Assembly (NCBI GenBank): GCA_015523645.1
Contig: WAJY01000092.1
Coordinates: 1 to 5,006 of the forward strand
Direction: 5' to 3'
From: Geoglobus sp.
GTDB lineage: Archaea > Halobacteriota > Archaeoglobi > Archaeoglobales > Archaeoglobaceae
Length of the DNA: 5,006 bases
Part shown: positions 1 through 5,006 of the stretch, in pieces
How positions within the stretch are numbered: the first letter of the stretch is position 1
How the letters are laid out: every line of letters starts with the position of its first letter
Translations under genes and position numbers: made by a program
Notes under the pieces: generated by a model
The model's database searches: none
What the model saw: only the letters and a program-made list of their open reading frames with translations
Told to the model about the DNA's origin: nothing

Positions 1-130
1 GCGGTAATAGAGCTTCAAGCTCTTTAAGCCGCCTCTCAAGCTGTTGTCGAGATAAAGTGTCTCCTGCAAACACCAATGATGGAATCAATAAACAAAGCAT
101 AATTAATACTGTAAGACATCGTTTCATCAT
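1..130 (-). CDS. Small exported protein with signal peptide and coiled-coil start (3' end beyond window)
   Basis: The first 43 residues are visible and the frame is still open at the window edge. It starts at a double ATG (130 and 127). I chose 130 because it lies 7 nt after the GGAG core; an ATG at 135 hits a stop after two codons. The N-terminus is a textbook Sec signal peptide: M-M-K-R, a hydrophobic core (CLTVLIMLCLLIPSLV, residues 5-20), and a likely signal peptidase I cut after V-F-A (residue 22). There is no lipobox cysteine, so a lipoprotein is unlikely. The mature part begins GDTLSRQQLERRLKELEALL, with leucines 31, 35, 38 and 42 in heptad (d-a-d-a) spacing, so it begins as an amphipathic helix or coiled coil. 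Family not recognised. Its place 18 bp after a tail hub gene suggests co-transcription with the tail operon, yet structural tail proteins normally lack signal peptides. A lysis (spanin-like), envelope-modifying or moron role is possible but only inferred. Confidence 0.8.
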   Translation of the reverse strand, partial: MMKRCLTVLIMLCLLIPSLVFAGDTLSRQQLERRLKELEALLP

Positions 131-135
131 TGCAT

Positions 136-144
136 CTCTCCTTT
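136..144 (-). promoter_or_regulatory. Ribosome binding site of the signal-peptide gene
   Basis: On the minus strand this reads AAAGGAGAG, a strong Shine-Dalgarno match. The GGAG core ends 7 nt before the ATG at 130, which supports that start over the second ATG at 127. It fills most of the 18-bp gap after the TAA stop of the hub gene, leaving no room for a separate promoter or terminator. Confidence 0.8.
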
Positions 145-148
145 CAAT

Positions 149-1588
149 TTAGAATCCAAGTTTACCTATGCCAAGCTTACCTCTCTGTGCATCATCAAGT
201 ATCAGGTATTGCAGGTCATACCACTGCTCAAGATTCATCGATATTATATGCTCAAGCGCTTCACTCATGTTTATGTCGTGTTCAATATTTCTGACAATCC
301 ACTTGCCGCTAACTCCTGTGTTGTTCTCCGTAATGGTGATGATATCGCCAAGCTCTCTGGCAAGCACATCAGGGAATACATTCTTGAGAGAGACATTCAC
401 CTTAGGATGTGGATCTTTTTTCTGGGCAAGCAGGAAATCTCCATAGTCTTTGGCATAATGTATTGACCCGATATAGTCGCTCTCAACTGCAAAATCCCTC
501 TGCCCATAAGTAGCCTGAGACGTGGTATCCTCCGTAACATAACTTATCAACGACTGTTTCTGTATAGACTTTCCTCGCAGTTGAAATTTTGTTAGATACA
601 CAGTTCCAGTATCATTGTTTGTCACATCACATTTTGCCGATGCGCTAAAAAATGTCACCGAAACACTGATCTGCGAAGTCTTATCTGTGCCTGTGCCATC
701 AGGCGCTGTATTTGCCGTATAGTCTGTTCCTGCAACCGGTGTCACCATTTCATCTGCCGGCGTGTCCTGCTCCTTCGTGTCAGGATCATAATAATTCAGC
801 CAGAATGTCAGGGTTGAACCCGGATCTATACTCGTTGCTCCCTCAAGGTTTGCCACAACAGCCGTAGTAGATGCTTTCTTCCTGGGCCTTCCAGACACTT
901 TGATATAATTTGCGATCTCTTCCTCGCCAAGCTCATAATTGAATTCATAGAAGGTGTCATATGTTGCAACGGATTGCCCCTCAAGACCCCAGTACCTATT
1001 CTTAACATGCAGAATCCCATCAGGCCCCATATATATCCTGTAATACCCAAAAGCCATAAGCTCATTCATCACCTCAATAGGCCGTCTATCTCGATACCAG
1101 GCAAAGGGAACAATGTCATAGAAAGTATCTATGGTCCTATCTGTAGCTCCAATCCCAGCAGCATCCAGCACATCACCAAACAAAGTCCCAACATTAATGT
1201 TGGTCTTCAACGGCAATGTGATTTTCCTGTGCTGTAATAGCTTGATTTTGTCAGAACACTGCAGTACACATCTCCTTCTGCTCCTTACAGGATTCACAGA
1301 ATATGAATCTATAATTCCGGTGAAAAGGTAATATGTCGTGTTGTTATACATGGCAGTAATACGTATATTCTTGTAGGGCTTGAGATTCGGATAATAGGGG
1401 CTACCGGTATTTTCCGGTGAATATTTCCCAGAATTATTCATCAGCAACACTTCTGCCCGTCCCACCGATATTCCATTTTCTGCACTTGCTGAATTTCGTG
1501 AGATTGTTATATGAAGGCAATCCCCTGTCACATCTGTCCAAGATCCTGTAGTAAACTCAATCTCAACTTTGTATACTGGATCAGGCAT
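149..1588 (-). CDS. Phage tail-tip / baseplate-hub-like protein
   Basis: Complete 479-residue protein, ATG at 1588, stop TAA at 151-149. It resembles the tail proteins encoded just after the tape measure gene in siphophages, which form the hub closing the tail tip. What is seen: an N-terminal beta-rich region (about 1-115) with a G-R-A-E-V-L-L-M-N-N-S-G-K-Y-S-P stretch (43-58) and the signature SPYYPNLKPYKNIRI (63-77); then a F-T-G-I-I-D segment (89-94) and L-Q-C-S-D-K-I-K-L-L (109-118). A middle part (167-200) has the pattern R-P-I-E-V-M-N-E-L, then G-P-D-G-I-L-H-V. A Gly/Thr/Asp-rich beta segment (about 245-340) ends in YLTKFQLRGKSI. The C-terminal third has Y-G-Q-R-D (361-365), an L-G-D-I-I-T-I-T strand (413-420) and ends KLGIGKLGF. 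No lysozyme, peptidase or signal peptide is visible. The start overlaps the tape measure stop by 8 bp and has only a weak ribosome binding site (AGAG about 12 nt upstream), so translational coupling is likely. Assignment rests on remembered family patterns plus gene order; a generic 'minor tail protein' label is the safe fallback. Confidence 0.68.
   Translation of the reverse strand: MPDPVYKVEIEFTTGSWTDVTGDCLHITISRNSASAENGISVGRAEVLLMNNSGKYSPENTGSPYYPNLKPYKNIRITAMYNNTTYYLFTGIIDSYSVNPVRSRRRCVLQCSDKIKLLQHRKITLPLKTNINVGTLFGDVLDAAGIGATDRTIDTFYDIVPFAWYRDRRPIEVMNELMAFGYYRIYMGPDGILHVKNRYWGLEGQSVATYDTFYEFNYELGEEEIANYIKVSGRPRKKASTTAVVANLEGATSIDPGSTLTFWLNYYDPDTKEQDTPADEMVTPVAGTDYTANTAPDGTGTDKTSQISVSVTFFSASAKCDVTNNDTGTVYLTKFQLRGKSIQKQSLISYVTEDTTSQATYGQRDFAVESDYIGSIHYAKDYGDFLLAQKKDPHPKVNVSLKNVFPDVLARELGDIITITENNTGVSGKWIVRNIEHDINMSEALEHIISMNLEQWYDLQYLILDDAQRGKLGIGKLGF
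1581..1588 (-). other. Stop/start overlap of tape measure and hub genes
   Basis: The minus strand reads ATGCCTGA: the hub gene begins at the ATG (1588-1586) and the tape measure gene ends at the TGA (1583-1581), in a different frame. The only purine-rich stretch upstream of the ATG is AAAGAGAA, whose AGAG (1604-1601) is about 12 nt away, too far for a strong Shine-Dalgarno site. Ribosomes finishing the tape measure gene probably restart here, tying output of the two proteins together. This is inferred from the layout. Confidence 0.65.
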
Positions 1589-4500
1589 ATCTGGCCAATT
1601 CTCTTTGTGTAATGCTCATCTGCTTGCGCATCCATTTCGACATTGACAGCTCATCAAATATCACAGGGCCATGGTAAACATGCTGGATAACAATAGGACC
1701 TGAGCCTGAATGCCTACCAAGCGGAATAACCATCTCTGGCCCTGCTTCCCCAAGCATTGCAAGAGTGGGTTTTGTCACAATGCCCCCATGCTGTAGTTTG
1801 GGAATCTCAAATAGTTGAGATAACGTAGAAGTTAAAATCATAAGCTGATCGTTAGTTGCTTTACCAGTGGAACCTATATTCTGGAGAACTTTAAGCGTTT
1901 CTGTTATATTCTGGTCCAAGTTAGAAAGATATTGGTTCATCTGAGTTTCCAAATCTATTCCAGTTCTGGTAAGGCCAAGTATATTAAGTTGTGCTTCTAT
2001 CATCCTGTCAAATTCAGTAATTCCTGATGTTTTTACATTTTCTAAACCCTTGACGACTTTATCCTGCCATTCATTCAATGTTCCAAACTGCTCCAATATT
2101 TTCTCTTGTATTTCTATCAACCTGTCGAACTCAGATTTACCTGACTCTTTAACTCCTTCAAGGCCCTGAACTACATACTGTTGCCATTTTGCTAACTCAT
2201 CAGCAAGCATCTTATTTGTGGCTATCTTGTTCTGCAGTTCTACCGACTTAGCTTGTAGATCCCTGTATTCCTGACTTGTTGCATCAAGGCCTTTCATGGT
2301 GTTTTGAACTTTATTCAGCTCGCTTTTCAGCAGCTCAATGTCTTCTTTGGGCCTGAATAATTGTTGAGCAGTTTGCCACACGTCTAAATATGCTTGCTTT
2401 AAGTCTTGAAGCAATCTGATCTTGTCTTCACCTGTAGCTTGCTCAACTTCTCTCTTCAGACTTTCTACATCCTGTTGTTGAGCTCTAAAGAGTTCCTGTA
2501 TAGACATTGTGGAACGCTGCACTGTTTTAATAGCATCATCTATACCTCGAATAAATCCAGAACGTTCACTCATAAGAGAGTTAATTTTATCTGTGATCTC
2601 GGTAAAGAAGTTTTTAGCTTCATTCCAGACGTTTAGATATACATCTTTGAGTTCTTTAAGCAGAGAGATTTTTTCTTTGCCTGTAGTTCCTGTAATTGCT
2701 TTTTGTAGAGCTTCAAGATCGGATATAGCAGCAGAAAAACGCTCAGCGGAGGACATTAGATCTTGCTTAACCCCTTTAATGGCATCGTTCATATCTTTGG
2801 TAAAATCCTTCTGCTGTTGATATAGATCCAGTATATCGCCTACAATGTCCTTGATTTTCTTAAATCTCTCAACCATAAGGGATGTTAAAGTTACAGCATT
2901 GTTAGCTAAGCTTTCATACAATCCAGCTATGCTGTTTAGAGCTGTATTAATAGAGGTCCAGTTGCTTGTCCATTGAGGCAGGTTCAATTGCTTAAAGACG
3001 TTATTCAATTCTTCAAGACTGATATTAAGACGATTTGCAAGCTCAATTGTTCTAACCTGCGTCGCCCCCTGTTGTCTCCAAGCTTCCAGATACTGAATAA
3101 CTGACTGACCTCCCCAAGAAGGAGCTGATGTAACAGCTTGTATACCTTTAATGGCAGCAAAGACATCCTCCTGTGCTTTATGAATCTTTTCACTACTCGG
3201 AAACAGTTTTTCTTCAAACTCACCAAGGGCACTCTTAAAATTATCAATAAAATTATCAAACACTTTCTCGAGTCTATCAGTTAATGGAACAATTCTTATC
3301 TCTGCTTTACCTCTTCCACCGAACAAATTTCCTAAAAATCCAGTAATAAAGCTAATGCCAGCAGTAGCGGCAGCCATGCTAACATTAATAGCTTGACCAG
3401 TAGCTTGTGTCTCTACAACCATCCGTGCCAATACATCGACAAATATATCCAATGCCCCTTTCCATACATCTTCAAATGACGTGGTAGTATCATGCCAAAT
3501 AGATTTAATAGATTTTGCTACTCCATCAACTGCTTCCTCATAGACATCATGAATGGTAATCACTTTATGAATACTACTTTTTGTATCTTCTGACATTTCT
3601 CTCGCTGCACGGGAAAGCTCAGGATAATTCTTGGCTATTATGATTGATGTAACCAGCCTAATATCATCAAAAGCCTTTTTGGTGGGTTTAAGCCCATCTT
3701 CTTTAAGCTTGATGAAAGAGCTCTTAAGTTTAGGCAGATTATAGCCAAGCTCCTTATGCATAATCTTAGACAAATCGTATAGTGCAGGTGTATAGCGATT
3801 TTTTATCATTAGATATGAGTCCTGAAAGCCTCGTGAAAGAGATGTATTTTTCTTGTTAGTATCTTCGAGAGACTTTCCTACCACTTCTTTCATATTTTTT
3901 AGTGTCTTTTGGATTTTTTTAGCTGGATCGATAATTCCTTTTTCAAAATTCTGCCGGGTAACTGTCATCTCCTTCTGTATATCTTCACGCATTTGCTGTA
4001 CAGAAGAGATGGCTTCTTTGATCTTGCTTCCAAATCCTGGGACCCATCCAACAAGCTTATCAAATCCCTTGAGCAGCACTTCAATAGCTGCAAGGACCTT
4101 ATCCTTCAACCAGTTCCATGCCTGAACACCGTAGTATTTAATGTCATCCCAGTTTTTATAAACCAGCACTCCTGCAGTTACCAGTGCAGCAAATGCTGCT
4201 ATCACAAGCCCAACTGGAGTAGTAAGCAGAGAAAAAAAGCGTATCATGCCAGCCACACCCTGAAGCATTTGTCCAATAAATATCAGAACCGGTCCAAGTG
4301 CGGCTGAAATGGCAACGAATCCAAGTACTACTGTCTGTAATGACGGATCAAGTTTAGTAAACCAATCAACTGCTGCTTTAATATATCCAGCCAATGGCTC
4401 AATAGCATCAAGGACTTTTATCAGTGCTGGACCAAGTGCATCACCAAGTCTTTGTGCCGTTACTTCAAACTTCACTTTGAATTGTTGCCAAGCAAAACCA

Positions 4501-5006
4501 GCCTTATTCACACCTTCCGTCTGTTCACGAAATGCCTCTTCAGTAGTTCCAGCTGCTTTATTCATCTCTGCAAGCTTTTTGTTAAATTCCTTGGCCTGGG
4601 ATCCAGCAAGACTGAATACTGCAGGTAATGCTTCAGCCTGTCCAAACAGCCGTGCTACCGCTTCCTCACTCCCGTCTGTAGTACTGATTAATGCCTTTAA
4701 TGCCTCCTGCATGCCAAGAGTTTTTAGCATAGCGCTTGCCGTATCAAACCCAAGCCTATTGATAGCGGTCTGCATATCTTTTGTAGGTTTCATCATTGCC
4801 CGCATTATCGCTGCAAGCTGTGTACTCACCTCTGCAGTACTTCCAGTTACTCCAGTAAGCGTGGCAAAGCTTGCTGCAAGCTCTTCCTGTGATACTCCTA
4901 ACTGTGCAGTAAGAGGCACTACACGGCCAATGCTTGCTGCAAGCTCCGGGAACGTGGTCTGTCCAAGCCTAACGGTGAGCAACGCAAGATCAGAAGCTTT
5001 CTGCAC
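1581..5006 (-). CDS. Phage tail tape measure protein (5' end beyond window)
   Basis: 1141 residues are visible, numbered here from the window edge; the frame is open to position 5006 and the first codon is an edge GTG, not a real start. The protein spans the tail tube lumen, sets tail length and guides tube assembly. Residues 1-150 match the TP901-type tape measure core (FPELAASIGRVVPLTAQLGV, A-A-S-F-A-T-L-T-G-V-T, M-K-P-T-K-D, A-R-L-F-G-Q-A-E-A), which normally lies inside the N-terminal part, so roughly a hundred residues or more are probably missing. Two hydrophobic segments (223-248 and 257-283) follow, as is usual, then a Trp-rich Y-K-N-W-D-D-I-K / W-V-P-G-F-G region (283-326). Residues 330-540 are mostly charged and helical; 543-563 is hydrophobic and Gly-rich. 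From 690 to 1070 it is coiled-coil-like with two tandem duplications. It ends with H-G-G-I-V (1073-1077), L-G-E-A-G-P-E-M-V-I-P-L (1085-1096), typical of tape measure C-termini. No peptidase or lytic transglycosylase motif was seen. At about 0.15 nm per residue, 1141 residues imply a tail of about 170 nm or more. Confidence 0.93.
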   Translation of the reverse strand: MQKASDLALLTVRLGQTTFPELAASIGRVVPLTAQLGVSQEELAASFATLTGVTGSTAEVSTQLAAIMRAMMKPTKDMQTAINRLGFDTASAMLKTLGMQEALKALISTTDGSEEAVARLFGQAEALPAVFSLAGSQAKEFNKKLAEMNKAAGTTEEAFREQTEGVNKAGFAWQQFKVKFEVTAQRLGDALGPALIKVLDAIEPLAGYIKAAVDWFTKLDPSLQTVVLGFVAISAALGPVLIFIGQMLQGVAGMIRFFSLLTTPVGLVIAAFAALVTAGVLVYKNWDDIKYYGVQAWNWLKDKVLAAIEVLLKGFDKLVGWVPGFGSKIKEAISSVQQMREDIQKEMTVTRQNFEKGIIDPAKKIQKTLKNMKEVVGKSLEDTNKKNTSLSRGFQDSYLMIKNRYTPALYDLSKIMHKELGYNLPKLKSSFIKLKEDGLKPTKKAFDDIRLVTSIIIAKNYPELSRAAREMSEDTKSSIHKVITIHDVYEEAVDGVAKSIKSIWHDTTTSFEDVWKGALDIFVDVLARMVVETQATGQAINVSMAAATAGISFITGFLGNLFGGRGKAEIRIVPLTDRLEKVFDNFIDNFKSALGEFEEKLFPSSEKIHKAQEDVFAAIKGIQAVTSAPSWGGQSVIQYLEAWRQQGATQVRTIELANRLNISLEELNNVFKQLNLPQWTSNWTSINTALNSIAGLYESLANNAVTLTSLMVERFKKIKDIVGDILDLYQQQKDFTKDMNDAIKGVKQDLMSSAERFSAAISDLEALQKAITGTTGKEKISLLKELKDVYLNVWNEAKNFFTEITDKINSLMSERSGFIRGIDDAIKTVQRSTMSIQELFRAQQQDVESLKREVEQATGEDKIRLLQDLKQAYLDVWQTAQQLFRPKEDIELLKSELNKVQNTMKGLDATSQEYRDLQAKSVELQNKIATNKMLADELAKWQQYVVQGLEGVKESGKSEFDRLIEIQEKILEQFGTLNEWQDKVVKGLENVKTSGITEFDRMIEAQLNILGLTRTGIDLETQMNQYLSNLDQNITETLKVLQNIGSTGKATNDQLMILTSTLSQLFEIPKLQHGGIVTKPTLAMLGEAGPEMVIPLGRHSGSGPIVIQHVYHGPVIFDELSMSKWMRKQMSITQRELARYA
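1977..2186 (-). repeat. Tandem 39-residue duplication inside the tape measure protein
   Basis: Residues 941-971 (DNA 2094-2186) and 980-1010 (DNA 1977-2069) align without gaps at an offset of 39 residues, with 20 of 31 identities by hand count. The shared pattern is W-Q-x-x-V-V-x-G-L-E-x-V-K-x-S-G-x-x-E-F-D-R-x-I-E-x-Q, then I-L. This pair is more alike than the 83-residue pair, so it is either younger or more constrained. It lies between a coiled-coil stretch (888-940) and the C-terminal motif that faces the tail tip. Confidence 0.85.
2376..2786 (-). repeat. Tandem 83-residue duplication inside the tape measure protein
   Basis: Residues 741-794 (DNA 2625-2786) and 824-877 (DNA 2376-2537) align without a gap at an offset of exactly 83 residues, with 25 of 54 identities by hand count. 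Shared anchors are D-A-I-K, M-S, E-x-F, D-x-E-x-L, T-G-x-x-K-I-x-L-L-x-x-L-K and Y-L-x-V-W. The copies are helical in character and diverged, so the duplication is old. Partial duplications of this kind are a plausible way for tape measure proteins to change length. Confidence 0.8.

Noticed and set aside
131..148. Terminator or promoter between the hub gene and the signal-peptide gene
   Set aside because: The gap is only 18 bp, mostly taken by the ribosome binding site, with no inverted repeat.
826..1065. 79-codon minus-strand frame inside the hub gene in another frame
   Set aside because: It is fully contained in the hub gene, with no recognisable motif and no sign of its own translation start.
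168..1331. Several plus-strand frames of 66-92 codons antisense to the hub gene
   Set aside because: They overlap each other and the well-supported hub gene, and their compositions look like shadows of its coding strand.
2844..2882. Third full copy of the 83-residue repeat before residue 741
   Set aside because: Only a short S-L-M-x-E-R match (residues 709-714 against 810-815) is seen, at an offset of 101 instead of 83, so it is noted as a hint and not annotated as a copy.
3909..4307. 132-codon open frame on the plus strand
   Set aside because: It lies antisense within the tape measure gene, has a Cys/Ser/Phe/His-rich composition typical of reverse-complement reading, and overlaps another plus-strand frame with equal claim. 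No ribosome binding site or domain supports it.
1581..5006. Possible peptidoglycan-cutting domain (M23, lytic transglycosylase or NlpC/P60) in the tape measure protein
   Set aside because: Such domains are common in tape measure proteins, but I found no H-x-x-x-D / H-x-H pair, catalytic Glu context or Cys-His arrangement typical of these families.

Overview
This window is a piece of the tail-assembly module of a long-tailed bacteriophage or prophage. All three genes lie on the minus strand, so transcription runs from position 5006 towards position 1. Nothing in the window identifies the host. The DNA is moderately AT-rich (about 40% G+C in the lines I counted by hand). The ribosome binding site before the last gene is a standard bacterial one. 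The last gene encodes a classical Sec signal peptide with a V-F-A cleavage site, which would suit a Gram-negative or other diderm host, but that is weak evidence. Free phage and integrated prophage cannot be told apart, because no integrase, attachment site or host flank is visible.

Layout in transcription order: (1) 5006 to 1581 holds the C-terminal 1141 residues of a tape measure protein. Its start lies beyond the window edge. It contains the TP901-type core domain, a pair of hydrophobic segments, long helical and coiled-coil stretches with two different internal tandem duplications, and a typical C-terminal G-G / G-E-x-G-P-E / I-P-L motif. (2) Overlapping it by 8 bp, 1588 to 149 encodes a complete 479-residue tail-tip or baseplate-hub-like protein. 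(3) After an 18-bp gap with a good ribosome binding site, 130 to 1 encodes the first 43 residues of a small exported protein: a signal peptide followed by an amphipathic helix.

The first two genes make physically adjacent parts of one tail. The tape measure protein sets tail length and occupies the tube, and its C-terminal end is expected to sit against the hub that closes the tip. The third gene is co-transcribed by position, but its signal peptide suggests export from the infected cell, so it may serve lysis, host-envelope modification or another envelope function. There are no RNA genes, CRISPR arrays, insertion sequences or convincing terminators, and no gene-free stretch longer than 18 bp.

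The window looks like an ordinary phage tail module, not a new defence or mobile system. The points most worth a second look are the signal-peptide gene inside a tail operon, the tandem duplications in the tape measure protein, its uneven base composition, and the absence of a separate distal tail protein gene between tape measure and hub.
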